Shown: positions 50,125 through 58,362 of the stretch, one piece after another
Position numbering within the stretch: the stretch's first letter is position 1
How the letters are laid out: the number at the start of each line of letters is the position of its first letter
Assembly: GCF_006335115.1 (NCBI RefSeq)
Contig: NZ_VDMJ01000024.1
Location: forward strand, 120,852 to 184,851
DNA: 64,000 bases
Source: Streptomyces sp. NP160
GTDB taxonomy: Bacteria > Actinomycetota > Actinomycetes > Actinomycetales > Quadrisphaeraceae
Direction of reading: 5' to 3'
The notes under the pieces: model-generated
Told to the model about the DNA's origin: nothing
Seen by the model: only the letters and a program-made list of their open reading frames with translations
Databases searched by the model: none
Translations under genes and position numbers: made by a program

Positions 50125-50709
50125 CTACCGGCGGTCCTCCTCCGGCGGCCCGATGCGCCGCCACCCGTGGTGGACCAGGCCGCTGAGCGGCTCGAACGCG
50201 TACCAGCTGCCCTGCCCGGGCTGGTCGAGGTCACGGGTGACGGCCACCCCGAGCAGCTGGCACAGCAGCAGGGTCCCCACACCGCCGTGGGCGACGACGG
50301 CGACGTCGCCGTCGTCGTGACCGTCCAGCCGCCGCCGCACCGCGGCCGCGAAGCGCGCCTGGGCGTGCTCCGCCGTCTCCCAGCCGCGCACGCTGGTGCC
50401 CGGGTGCGCGAAGAACGCGTCGGCCAGCTCCTCGAACTCCGCCGGCGGCACGAAGCCCGTGGCGGACCTGTCGTTCTCGCCCAGCTCCTCGTCGGTGACG
50501 ACCTGCAGCCCGAGCGGGGCGGCCAGCGCCCGCGCCGTCTGCACGGCCTTCGTCTCGGTGGAGCTCACCACCCGGGTGAGCGACCCCGCCCACGGCAGCG
50601 CCAGCAGGTGCACCAGGCGCTCGCGGCCCGCGGCCGACAGGCCCCACCGCGGCACCGGCACGGCCGGGTCGACGGCCACCTCGGGGTGGCTCACCACGTA
50701 GACGGTCAC
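50125..50709 (-). CDS. Histidine phosphatase superfamily protein with variant RHG motif
   Basis: 194 residues of the phosphoglycerate mutase-like fold. The N-terminal catalytic His is kept but in VVSHPE rather than the usual (L/V)RHGE. Other conserved points are present: SSTETKAVQTA, the acidic DEELGENDR segment and the second core His in VVAHGGVGTLL. Loss of the core Arg suggests altered or weak phosphatase activity, although an HPE-type clade of such proteins is known. The GTG at 50709 is divergent from the flavoprotein gene at 50779. Confidence 0.8.
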   Translation of the reverse strand: MTVYVVSHPEVAVDPAVPVPRWGLSAAGRERLVHLLALPWAGSLTRVVSSTETKAVQTARALAAPLGLQVVTDEELGENDRSATGFVPPAEFEELADAFFAHPGTSVRGWETAEHAQARFAAAVRRRLDGHDDGDVAVVAHGGVGTLLLCQLLGVAVTRDLDQPGQGSWYAFEPLSGLVHHGWRRIGPPEEDRR

Positions 50710-50778
50710 CGGCCCAGCCCACCACAGCGCGGGGAGGCCCCTGGACCTCGTGCGCCGCGGCGGACCACACTGCGGCGC

Positions 50779-51420
50779 GTGGGACTGCAGGACCGGGGCC
50801 GGGTCGTCGCCGACGAGGCGGAGCTGCGAGAGCTGGTCGGCGAGCCCGCTCCGGCGGCCGTGGCCAAGCAGCGCGACCACCTCCACGACCTCGACAGGGC
50901 CTGGCTGGCGGCCTCCCCGTTCTGCCTGCTGGCCACCGCCGACGCGCAGGGCCGCTGCGACGTCTCGCCCAAGGGCGACCCGCCGGGCTTCGTGAGGGTG
51001 CTCGACGAGCGGACCGTCGTCGTCCCCGAGCGGCCCGGCAACCGCCGCGTGGACGGGTTCCTCAACGTGCTGGCCAACCCGCACGCCGGGCTCATCTCGT
51101 GGCTGCCTGGTCGCAGCGACACCCTGCGCATCAACGGGCGCGCCACCCTCGTGCGCGACGCGCCCTTCTTCGACGACATGGTGGTGGAGGGCCACCGCCC
51201 CCTGCTGGCGGTGGTGATCGAGGTCGAGGAGGTCTTCCACCACTGCTCGAAGGCGTTCCTGCGCTCGGCGCTGTGGGACACCGCCACGTGGGACGGCGGT
51301 GCGAGCGCCGGTGTGCCGAGCCGCGCGCACATCGCCAAGGCCCTCGAGCGCAAGGACGACCCCCTGGAAGAGCTGCAGGCCTACTACGGCCCGCGCTACG
51401 CCGACGGCCTCTACCGGTGA
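50779..51420 (+). CDS. Pyridoxamine 5'-phosphate oxidase family FMN-binding protein (MSMEG_1061-like)
   Basis: 213 residues; split-barrel FMN-binding fold. The blocks PFCLLATADAQGRCDVSPKGDPPGFV, RPGNRRVDGFLNVLANPHAGLI and GRATLVRD are characteristic of the PPOX-type subfamily that may reduce xenobiotics rather than make PLP. The C-terminus contains HHCSKAFLRSALW, also typical. The GTG is close to a CACACT hexamer. The stop overlaps the MOSC gene (GTGA), so the two are co-translated. Confidence 0.85.
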   Translation: MGLQDRGRVVADEAELRELVGEPAPAAVAKQRDHLHDLDRAWLAASPFCLLATADAQGRCDVSPKGDPPGFVRVLDERTVVVPERPGNRRVDGFLNVLANPHAGLISWLPGRSDTLRINGRATLVRDAPFFDDMVVEGHRPLLAVVIEVEEVFHHCSKAFLRSALWDTATWDGGASAGVPSRAHIAKALERKDDPLEELQAYYGPRYADGLYR

Positions 51421-52097
51421 GCGGCCGGGTGAGCGACGACGACGGCCGCGTCCTCTCGGTGAACGTGGGCCGGGAGCGGCCGATCGCCGCCAAGGGCGGG
51501 ACGACGGGCATCGACAAGCGCCCCGTCGAAGGCCCGGTGGCCGTGAGCGCACCGGGGCCGAAGAGGGCCGGGCGCAGCGGTGCCAGCGGCCTGGCCGGCG
51601 ACCACATCAGCGACACCGCCCACCACGGCGGTGACGACCAGGCCGTCTACGCCTACGCCCGCGAGGACCTCGACGCCTGGGCGCGCGAGCTGGGCCGGGA
51701 CCTGCCCGGCGGGACGTTCGGGGAGAACCTCACCACGTCCGGCGTGGACGTGAGCGGTGCGGTCATCGGGGAGGTCTGGGAGGTCGGCACGGCGCTGCTG
51801 CAGGTCAGCTGCCCGCGCGTCCCGTGCGTCACCTTCGCGGTGTGGCTGGGGGAGCAGCGCTGGGTGCCGCGCTTCAGCGAGGCGCGCACGCCCGGGGCCT
51901 ACCTGCGGGTGCTGCGCGACGGGGAGGTCACCGCCGGCGACGCGGTGCGGGTGGTGTCGCGCCCCGCCCACGGCGTGGACGTGCGGACGGTTTTCGCGGC
52001 GACGACGACGAGCCCCGACCTCCTGCCGCTGCTGCGCGACGTGCCCGAGCTGCCCGCCGAGGACCGGGCGCAGCTGCTGCGCCGGCTGGACGGCTGA
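51417..52097 (+). CDS. MOSC domain protein (YiiM-like)
   Basis: 226 residues. MOSC fold as found at the C-terminus of molybdenum cofactor sulphurases and in YiiM; conserved HHGGDDQAVYAYAREDL, GTFGENLTT, IGEVWEVG and the Cys of CPRVPCVTF. Probably handles sulphur or N-hydroxylated substrates with Mo cofactor. GTG 51417 overlaps the preceding stop; GTG 51429 is an alternative. Followed 5 bases later by a DinB-like gene. Confidence 0.85.
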   Translation: MSGRVSDDDGRVLSVNVGRERPIAAKGGTTGIDKRPVEGPVAVSAPGPKRAGRSGASGLAGDHISDTAHHGGDDQAVYAYAREDLDAWARELGRDLPGGTFGENLTTSGVDVSGAVIGEVWEVGTALLQVSCPRVPCVTFAVWLGEQRWVPRFSEARTPGAYLRVLRDGEVTAGDAVRVVSRPAHGVDVRTVFAATTTSPDLLPLLRDVPELPAEDRAQLLRRLDG

Positions 52098-52102
52098 GCC
52101 TC

Positions 52103-52615
52103 GTGGAGGACACCCGCACCGACCCGCCGGTGGCCGCCGGGGAGGCTGCCACGCTGACCGGCTTCCTCGACTTCCTCCGCGAGACGGTCGCGCTCAAGAC
52201 CGACGGCCTGACCACCGCCCAGCTCCACCAGGGGCACCCGCCGTCAGCGATGACGCTCGGCGGGATGCTCAAGCACCTGGCGTTCGTGGAGGACTACTGG
52301 GCCGGCCACGTGCTGCTCGGCCGGGACCCCGGCCCGCCCTGGGACGCGGCACCGTGGGACGACGACCCCGACTGGGACTGGCACTCGGCGGCCTCGGACG
52401 ACGCCGCCGAGCTGCGGCACCTGTGGCGCACGGCCGTGGAGGGGTCCCGGGCCGACCTGCCCCTGGACGACCTCGACCGCCTCAGCGCGCTGGAGCGCCG
52501 GGGCCAGCGCGTCTCGGTGCGCTACGTGCTGGTGCACCTCGTGGAGGAGTACGCCCGCCACGCCGGGCACGCCGACCTGCTGCGGGAGGCCCTCGACGGC
52601 ACCACCGGTGAGTGA
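52103..52615 (+). CDS. DinB superfamily protein (DUF664)
   Basis: 170-residue four-helix-bundle protein. Metal-ligand type histidines are in MLKHLAFVEDYW and in HLVEEYARHAGHADLLREAL, the DUF664 hallmark. Some members are thiol transferases or nucleases; the function here is unknown. It forms a likely three-gene unit with the PPOX and MOSC genes. The GTG at 52103 follows the MOSC stop by 5 bases. Confidence 0.85.
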   Translation: MEDTRTDPPVAAGEAATLTGFLDFLRETVALKTDGLTTAQLHQGHPPSAMTLGGMLKHLAFVEDYWAGHVLLGRDPGPPWDAAPWDDDPDWDWHSAASDDAAELRHLWRTAVEGSRADLPLDDLDRLSALERRGQRVSVRYVLVHLVEEYARHAGHADLLREALDGTTGE

Positions 52616-52635
52616 GCCGCCAGGTCGGGGAGGAG

Positions 52636-53076
52636 CTAGTCGAGCCACCAGGTGGCGAGCGGGCTGAGCACCACGCAGCCGGCGAGCATCACCGCGGCCA
52701 GCACCGCGACGGCGGTGGCCGGCGCGACCTCGCGCGGCGAGCGGTGGTCGTGGACGGACTGCAGCACGTCGGCACCCGCCACCAGCAGCGCCACGAAGCC
52801 GGCCAGCGGCGCGGTGGCGATCGCGAGGTACCCCAGCGCCTGGATGAGGGCCGACGGGGGGTCGGGCAGGTCCTCGGGGTCGTACGCGCCGCCGCCGACC
52901 TGGTCGAGGGGGACGTGCTGCAGGCCGTTGACGAGGTAGCCGTGCCCGACGGTGGCGGCGAACAGCGCCGCGCAGCCGACCACGGCCCCGGCGAGCAGCA
53001 GCAGCTGGCGGGGGCGCAGCGGGCCCAGCGGGGCCTCGACGAGGTCAGCGCTGACCGCGTCGTGGTGGACGCTCAT
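52636..53076 (-). CDS. Small membrane protein of unknown function
   Basis: 146 residues with three hydrophobic segments (about 26-48, 75-102, 118-142) separated by short loops rich in Asp/Pro. Not recognised. ATG 53076. Convergent with the DUF664 gene and divergent from the DUF2199 gene. Confidence 0.65.
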   Translation of the reverse strand: MSVHHDAVSADLVEAPLGPLRPRQLLLLAGAVVGCAALFAATVGHGYLVNGLQHVPLDQVGGGAYDPEDLPDPPSALIQALGYLAIATAPLAGFVALLVAGADVLQSVHDHRSPREVAPATAVAVLAAVMLAGCVVLSPLATWWLD

Positions 53077-53187
53077 GTCCGGATGGTGAACCGCCGGTGA
53101 CGTGCGGCGCAAGCACGACGCGCGACGACCACCCCGGTGCGGCCGCCCTGGTCGGGCCGGGGGGAGCCGTCCCGCTACCGTTCGCCC

Positions 53188-54339
53188 ATGATCAGCGGGG
53201 ACGGCGGCGGCGACGACGACCTCAGCCCTGACCTGTGGTCTCCGGAGTCGCTCGAGCAGTACCGCGCTCGCGCACAGGAGCTGTCCCGGGTCCTGGCCGA
53301 GCACGCGGCGCTCGTCGAGCAGCGCGCGGGGCGCCAGCGCGAGCTCGAGGACTACGTCGTGTCGGCCGAGCGGCTGCAAGGCGCCGTCAACGCCTTCGCG
53401 GAAGCCGAGTTCGCCTGGTGCGGCTCCTTCCCCGTCCGCACCAGCGAGGCGGACGAGGACGGCGACGAGGACGGCGACGGCGGGGTCTGGCCGCTGCCGG
53501 ACCCCTCCCTCGCCGAGGCACCCGTCATCAGCGTGCTCGGGCGCTGGGACTACGTGGTGACCGACGCCGACGAGCTGGTCGCCCACGGACGTGACAGCTA
53601 CCGCGCTGCCTGGCCGGAGGACGACGACGAGGACGCCGCGCTGCGCGTCCAGACGGTCCTCGACGCGGTGCGCGAGACCCTCCACGAGGCGCCGCTGCCG
53701 CGGCTCGACGACGCGCCCGGTCTGCAGCCGTCGGCGTCCGTCGTCCAGCTGGTCCAGCACGCGGGCACGTCCGAGGAGGAGCTGACCGAGGACCCGTTCG
53801 GCCTCGTCTCCCACGTCGGCGCTGACGGGCAGCACGACCACGGTCCGGGCGCGTGCGGCTGCGGGCGCGAGCTCGACCCGGGCGACCGGCACTCCAGGTT
53901 CTCGTGGCCCGACGCGTTGTTCGCGCTGGTGGAGCGGGGCGAGGAGGTCCCCGGTCTGTGGATGAGCGGCGAGGACGTCGACAGCTCCGACATGGTGGCC
54001 TCGCCCGACCTCGGCGCCTTCGTCCGCGTCCTCCTGCCCGTGGAGCTCGACGACGGCGGCTCGCTCACCTACGGCACGTGGCTGCAGGTCCACCCGCACG
54101 ACCAGGCCCACGCGCACACGGTCTGGTCGCTGCCCGAGTACCAGCACCTCGTGCTGGAGGGGAAGCTCGCCAACGACGTCCCGCCCGGCGGCGTCCTCGG
54201 GGCTCACGCCCGCGCCGTGGTGACCGACCCCGACCAGCTGCCGCGCGTCGTCGACTCGACGGACGGCGTGCTCAACCGGGTGCTCCTCGAGACGTGGGGC
54301 GCTCACCTGCACGCCGGCGCGCTGGGCCTGGCCGACTAG
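53188..54339 (+). CDS. DUF2199 domain-containing protein
   Basis: 383 residues. The first part (about 1-230) is acidic, with a coiled-coil-like stretch (about 20-70) and no known domain. The C-terminal region from about 222 matches DUF2199: CGCGRELDPGDRHSRFSWPDAL, then WMSGEDVDSSDMVASP and FVRVLLPVELDDGGSLTYGTWLQV. Function unknown; members often appear near toxin-immunity genes. ATG at 53188 with TACCGT ending 6 bases upstream suggests leaderless translation. Its TAG stop shares CTAG with the stop of the convergent MarR gene. Confidence 0.75.
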   Translation: MISGDGGGDDDLSPDLWSPESLEQYRARAQELSRVLAEHAALVEQRAGRQRELEDYVVSAERLQGAVNAFAEAEFAWCGSFPVRTSEADEDGDEDGDGGVWPLPDPSLAEAPVISVLGRWDYVVTDADELVAHGRDSYRAAWPEDDDEDAALRVQTVLDAVRETLHEAPLPRLDDAPGLQPSASVVQLVQHAGTSEEELTEDPFGLVSHVGADGQHDHGPGACGCGRELDPGDRHSRFSWPDALFALVERGEEVPGLWMSGEDVDSSDMVASPDLGAFVRVLLPVELDDGGSLTYGTWLQVHPHDQAHAHTVWSLPEYQHLVLEGKLANDVPPGGVLGAHARAVVTDPDQLPRVVDSTDGVLNRVLLETWGAHLHAGALGLAD

Positions 54340-54908
54340 CAGTCGGCCCCGGGGCCGGGCATCACGCCCGTCCGCTGGGCGATCTCCACGAGAGCTCGCA
54401 GGTGCTCCGGTTCGAGCGGCGCGAGGACGTGAGACCTCACGGCGTCGACGTGGCCGGGAGCCGTGGCGACGACGACGTCCCAGCCGGCCTCCGTCAGCGC
54501 GGCGACGGTGAAGCGGCCGTCGGCGGGGTCGGGTGAGCGGCGCACGAGGCCCCGGTCCTCGAGCTTCTTCACCACGTTGGACAGCCGCGACAGCGACCCG
54601 CTGGCCAGGCGCGCCAGCGAGCTCATCCGGGCGCTGCGCCCGGGCTGCATGGACAGCGAGCTGAGCACCATGTACTCGAACAGGCTCAGCCCGGAGTCGC
54701 GCTGCAGCTGCGCGTCGAGCGGGCCGGGCAGCAGCGAGGCCAGGCCGACGACGGCCTTCCACGCCTCCTGCTGCTCCTCCGTGAGCCAGCCGCCCGCTGG
54801 CGCTGCCGGCGCGGTGACCGTGCTGGAGGGGGTCCGACGTCGTCCTGCGGCGGGGGAGGTCGCGGAGGCGTCGCTGCAGGCGTCCTCGCCGCAGGGGTCG
54901 CCGTCCAC
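54336..54908 (-). CDS. MarR family transcription regulator
   Basis: 190 residues: a disordered N-terminal tail of about 45 residues and a MarR winged helix-turn-helix (about 45-175; LFEYMVLSSLSMQPG, SSLARLASGSLSRLSNVVKKLEDRGLV, then wing SPDPADGRFTVAALTEAG). It is divergent from an FMN-dependent oxidoreductase gene with two palindromes in between, so it most likely represses that gene in response to quinones or electrophiles. The GTG at 54908 is 6 bases after TACCGT on its strand (leaderless). Confidence 0.88.
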   Translation of the reverse strand: MDGDPCGEDACSDASATSPAAGRRRTPSSTVTAPAAPAGGWLTEEQQEAWKAVVGLASLLPGPLDAQLQRDSGLSLFEYMVLSSLSMQPGRSARMSSLARLASGSLSRLSNVVKKLEDRGLVRRSPDPADGRFTVAALTEAGWDVVVATAPGHVDAVRSHVLAPLEPEHLRALVEIAQRTGVMPGPGADC

Positions 54909-54954
54909 ACCCCGACGGTAGTGCGCACCACCCCGGCGCGTCGCCGTCCGGACG

Positions 54955-55004
54955 GATGACTCCAAGCGTGAAGTCATCTGCTACCTTCACTTCACACGTG
55001 AAGT
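54955..55004. promoter_or_regulatory. Two MarR-type operator palindromes and oxidoreductase promoter
   Basis: Perfect palindrome ACTTCAC-AC-GTGAAGT at 54989-55004 and an imperfect one at 54955-54978 (GATGACT ... AGTCATC with internal CGTGA). They share the half-site GTGAAGTCA (54968-54976 and 54998-55006). A TACCTT hexamer at 54982-54987 between them is a good -10 for the downstream gene, so bound repressor would block it. Confidence 0.65.
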
Positions 55005-55028
55005 CACCGATCCGCTGAGGAGACCACC

Positions 55029-55670
55029 ATGAGCCTGTTCCGCCTGGACGCCAGCATCCGCGTCGACGGGTCCGCCAGCCGCGAGCTCGCCGACGCCGTG
55101 GAGGCCGAGTGGCAGCTGGCCCACCCCGGCGACGCCGTGGTGCGCCGCCACGTCGGCACCGAGCCGATCCCCTCCACCACCTGGGGCGAGGCCGTCGCGG
55201 GGTCGATGACCCCCGAGGACGGGCGCACGCCGGAGCAGCGCGGCGCGCTGGCCCTGGCCTCCGAGCTGGTGGACGAGCTCACCGGCGCGGACGCCGTCCT
55301 GCTGGCCGTGCCGCTCTACAACTACGGCGTCTCGCAGCACCTCAAGGCGTGGGTGGACCTCGTCATCGCCGGCAGCACGCCCGGCTCGCGCCTCCTCGAG
55401 GGCACCCCGACCGTGCTGGCCACCGTCCGCGGCGGCAACTACAGCGCCGGCACGCCGCGCGAGGGCTGGGACCACTCCACCGGCTACCTGCGGCGGATCC
55501 TCGCCGACGTGTGGGGCGCCGACCTCACCGTCGTCGAGCGCGACTTCACGCTGGTCGGCGTCAACCCTGCGCTCGACGCCTTCACCGAGCAGGCGAAGGC
55601 GCTCCACACCGAGGCGCTGTCCGTCGCCCGCGAGGCCGGTCGCGCGCTGGGCGTGGTCCCCGTCGCCTGA
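55029..55670 (+). CDS. FMN-dependent NADH:quinone oxidoreductase / azoreductase family
   Basis: 213-residue flavodoxin-fold enzyme. The FMN phosphate-binding region near Ser14-Ser17, the hallmark PLYNYGVSQHLKAWVDLV and the RGGNYSAGTPREGWDHSTGYLR block match AzoR-type two-electron quinone/azo reductases. Preceded by AGGAG (55017-55021) and ATG. Divergent MarR gene and shared operators suggest induction by quinone-like compounds. Confidence 0.85.
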   Translation: MSLFRLDASIRVDGSASRELADAVEAEWQLAHPGDAVVRRHVGTEPIPSTTWGEAVAGSMTPEDGRTPEQRGALALASELVDELTGADAVLLAVPLYNYGVSQHLKAWVDLVIAGSTPGSRLLEGTPTVLATVRGGNYSAGTPREGWDHSTGYLRRILADVWGADLTVVERDFTLVGVNPALDAFTEQAKALHTEALSVAREAGRALGVVPVA

Positions 55671-55685
55671 CCGGGCCCCGCCGGA

Positions 55686-56564
55686 TCAGCCGCCGCTCGG
55701 CTGCGCCGCGTCCTCCCACGCGGTGCAGCCGAGCCGGTTGACCAGCCAGCTGCCGTTCGACGACTGGACCGCCGTCGCGCGCCACGCCCCCGACGTGAAG
55801 CTGCGCTCCTGCCACTCCCGCTGGGCGGGCCCGGACCCCGGGTCCTGCTCGCCCACCCAGCCGTCGGCGGGCACGCCCGCGGGGATGACGGTCGGGTCCG
55901 CGGCCTGGTCCCCGCGGGGCGTCTCGAGCCACCGGACCAGCGCGTCACCAGCCGATGGCTCTCCCTCGAAGCCGCTCACCGGGTCCGCGACGAAGCCGAC
56001 GTCGCACGGCCCGCTCCCGCCCGTCGGCGGCGCGAAGGGCCCCGTGCCGTCGACCTGCGCCTGCGACAGGACGGGCACCGGGGCGGTGCCGTCTGCGACC
56101 GACCGCGAGCAGCCCGCCTGCGTCACCAGCCACTCGCCGTTGGAGGACTGCCGGGTCAGCACCTCCCAGTCGCCCGACGTGAACGTGCGCTCCGCACCGG
56201 ACTCCCCTCCCGCGGCCACCCAGCCGTCGACCGGTGCTCCCGGCAGCACGCCGAGGTCGCCGGTCCGCTCGTCGTAGGCGGGGCCCGTGAGCCAGACCGC
56301 CAGCGCGTCGCCCGCGGACGGTGCACCGCTGGAGGTGCCGGCCATGTCGGCGATGAACGCCATGTCGCACGGACCGCTGCCGCCGTCCGTCCCGGGCGCG
56401 AAGGGACCGCTGCCCTCGACCTCCTGCTGCGACAGGGTCGGGACCGGGACGGCGGCCACCGGCGCCGTCGCGCCGGGCGGTGACGAGCCGCACCCTGCGA
56501 GCAGGGCCGCCGCACCGACGGTGGTCAGTCCACCCCACCTGTGCCGCGACCAGGGACGAGTCAT
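55686..56564 (-). CDS. Lipoprotein with two tandem repeats of an unknown domain
   Basis: 292 residues. Lipoprotein signal with lipobox LLAGC (Cys25). The mature part consists of two homologous units (about 41-153 and 162-283). Each has LSQxxVxGxGPFAP, GGSGPCD, PSAGDALxxWL, VxDGWV, FTSGxW and SSNGxWLV, and each holds one cysteine pair (66/152 and 187/280). Domain not recognised; probably a binding or cell-wall-associated module. The ATG at 56564 is directly preceded by an in-frame GTG. Divergent from a phosphotransferase gene. Confidence 0.75.
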   Translation of the reverse strand: MTRPWSRHRWGGLTTVGAAALLAGCGSSPPGATAPVAAVPVPTLSQQEVEGSGPFAPGTDGGSGPCDMAFIADMAGTSSGAPSAGDALAVWLTGPAYDERTGDLGVLPGAPVDGWVAAGGESGAERTFTSGDWEVLTRQSSNGEWLVTQAGCSRSVADGTAPVPVLSQAQVDGTGPFAPPTGGSGPCDVGFVADPVSGFEGEPSAGDALVRWLETPRGDQAADPTVIPAGVPADGWVGEQDPGSGPAQREWQERSFTSGAWRATAVQSSNGSWLVNRLGCTAWEDAAQPSGG

Positions 56565-56639
56565 CACGTGCCCAGGACGCGGCGCAGCGCGAAGGTGTTG
56601 CACCCCTGGACGCCGTGCAGGGTGTTGACACCGGTGCCG

Positions 56640-57704
56640 ATGATGGGCCGCGTGGGCCTCGACGACCTCGTCAGCGACCGCGCGGAGCTGCGCCACAACC
56701 CCCTCAACGAGGTGACCGCCTCGGTGGAGCGCGTCGCCCTGGCCGACGGGCGCACCCTCGTGCGCAAGCAGCTGCGCGCGCCGGCCGCAGGGTCGCCGTC
56801 GTCCTCCGGGCCGTGGGCCGCCTCGGACGACCCCCGGCACTGGAACTCCTGGCGGCGCGAGGCCGACGTCCACCGCGACCACGCGCTGCGCAGCAGCCTG
56901 CACGGCACCGGGCTCGACCTGCCGGCGTGCCAGGTGGAGGAGGTCGACGGGGGAGCGGTGCTGTGGATGGAAGACGTCGAGGGTGTCGCCGGGGAGCACT
57001 TCGACCTCGCCGACCACGCCGCGCTGGCGGCGGGCCTGGGGCGGTGGCAGGCGCAGGGACCGCTGGAGGCGCCCTGGACGTCACGGGCCTTCCTGCGGGC
57101 GTACTCCGGCAGCAGGCGCGTGCCCTGGGAGCTCGTCGACGACGACGACGCCTGGCGGCAGCCGCCCGTCCGCGACACCTGGCCGTCGTCCCTGCGTGCG
57201 GGGTGGGGGCGGCTGCTGGCGGCACGCGAGCAGCTGCTGCGCACGGAGGAGCAGCTGCCGCGCACGCGTTGCCACCTGGACGTGTGGGTGGCCAACGAGG
57301 TGCGCCGCCCGAGCGGTGACGTGGTGCTCCTGGACTGGGCGTTCGCCGGGGACGGCGCGGTGGGGGAGGACGTCGGCAACCACGTCCCCGACGCCGTCTT
57401 CGACCTCTTCTGGCCGGCCGAGCGCTTCGGGGAGCTGGAGGAGGCGTGCGTGACCTCCTACCTGGCGGGACTGCGGGAGGGCGGGTGGAGCGGCGGCGCG
57501 GACGAGGTCCGGCTCGGGGTCTTCGCGTCGTGCGTCAAGTACGCGTGGCTGCTGCCCCTGCTGCTCGACCGCGCGGGCGCCGAGCAGCACGCCGCGTACC
57601 ACCGGCCCGCAGACGCCCACCACCTCTACGCGCAGCGCGGTCTGGCGCTGTCGCACCTCGTGCGCTGGTGCGACGAGGCCCTGGCCCTCGCCGCTCGTCG
57701 CTGA
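56640..57704 (+). CDS. Aminoglycoside phosphotransferase-like kinase family protein
   Basis: 354 residues of the APH/choline kinase fold. The Brenner catalytic motif HxDxxxxN is present (HLDVWVAN, about residues 215-222), followed by the metal-binding VVLLDWAFAG. The N-lobe Lys is probably in GRTLVRKQLRA. Substrate unknown; such genes are common and need not confer resistance. The start is uncertain: ATG 56640, ATG 56643 or GTG 56652; none has a good RBS. Confidence 0.75.
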   Translation: MMGRVGLDDLVSDRAELRHNPLNEVTASVERVALADGRTLVRKQLRAPAAGSPSSSGPWAASDDPRHWNSWRREADVHRDHALRSSLHGTGLDLPACQVEEVDGGAVLWMEDVEGVAGEHFDLADHAALAAGLGRWQAQGPLEAPWTSRAFLRAYSGSRRVPWELVDDDDAWRQPPVRDTWPSSLRAGWGRLLAAREQLLRTEEQLPRTRCHLDVWVANEVRRPSGDVVLLDWAFAGDGAVGEDVGNHVPDAVFDLFWPAERFGELEEACVTSYLAGLREGGWSGGADEVRLGVFASCVKYAWLLPLLLDRAGAEQHAAYHRPADAHHLYAQRGLALSHLVRWCDEALALAARR

Positions 57705-57745
57705 CCCCCGCTGCCCCTGGCGGTCGAGCGCCCGCGCGCCCAGAT

Positions 57746-57811
57746 GGCCCCATGGGTGCGCAGGTGGCCCATGAACGATGTCGATGGGGCCATCTGCGCA
57801 CCCATGGGGCC
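57746..57811. repeat. Long imperfect inverted repeat (66 bp)
   Basis: Outer arms are a perfect 17-bp inverted repeat (57746-57762 with 57795-57811). After a 2-base mismatch comes an 8-bp inner stem with one bulged G (57765-57772 with 57784-57792) and an 11-base loop. It lies 42 bases after the kinase stop and before a decayed gene. It contains two CCCATGGG-type cores and little resemblance to a plain GC terminator. It could be a terminator, a REP/MITE-like element or an operator. Confidence 0.8.
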
Positions 57812-57875
57812 GACCAGGCGGTGGACCAGCACACGCGCATCGACGGGGCCAGCGGGGGGGCGCCACGATCGTGCG

Positions 57876-58354
57876 GTGACCTGGCAGGAGGAGCTCGCAG
57901 CCCACGCCCTCGTGGCTGCCCGTCAGGAGCCGGCCATCGCCGAGGTGGTGGTGGCCGGCTCGCTCGCGGACGGCGGAGCGGACCCTTCGACCCCGTCCGG
58001 TGGGTGGCGCAGTTCGGGAGGCCGTGGGCGCTCACGTCGACCGGCGCCTGGGACGGGCGCGTGCTGAGGGTGGTCTACGACGACGGGCGGCGTCTCGATG
58101 TCGTCCTCACCGGTGGCGGGACGGGCAGCGGTGCTGTGGAGGGCACCGAGCTGATGGAGTTCCGGCAGGCCGCGGCGCTCGCGGTGGTGAAGCTCGCGCG
58201 CAACGACCTGCTCATCGGGATGCACCTCGCGCTCGGCCTGGTGCAGCGGTGCCTCGTGCAGGCGATGGTGCTGCGCGACCGGCAGCTGGGGACCGCGAGC
58301 CACCGCGTCGGAGGTCCGTTCAACGAGGTCGTCGAGCGGCAGGCCGGCTGCTGA
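57876..58354 (+). pseudogene. Degraded nucleotidyltransferase (aminoglycoside adenylyltransferase-like)
   Basis: The first frame (GTG 57876) gives WQEELAAHALVAARQEPAIAEVVVAGSLADGGAD, the typical start of nucleotidyltransferase-fold proteins. Similarity then jumps to another frame from about 57985 (DPVRWVAQFGRPWALTSTG... RVVYDDGRRLDVVLTG... LARNDLLIGMHLALGLVQRCLV), ending at 58354 soon after GGPFNEVVERQAG. The catalytic DLD segment and the C-terminus are absent, so a deletion plus frameshift is likely. CACGAT 7 bases before the GTG suggests it once had a leaderless promoter. Confidence 0.7.
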
Positions 58355-58362
58355 TCGCCTGG

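Noticed and set aside
56597-56631. Operator-like GGTGTTGCACCC/GGGTGTTGACACC pair between the lipoprotein and kinase genes
   Set aside because: Only an approximate inverted repeat; too weak to list without comparison to relatives.
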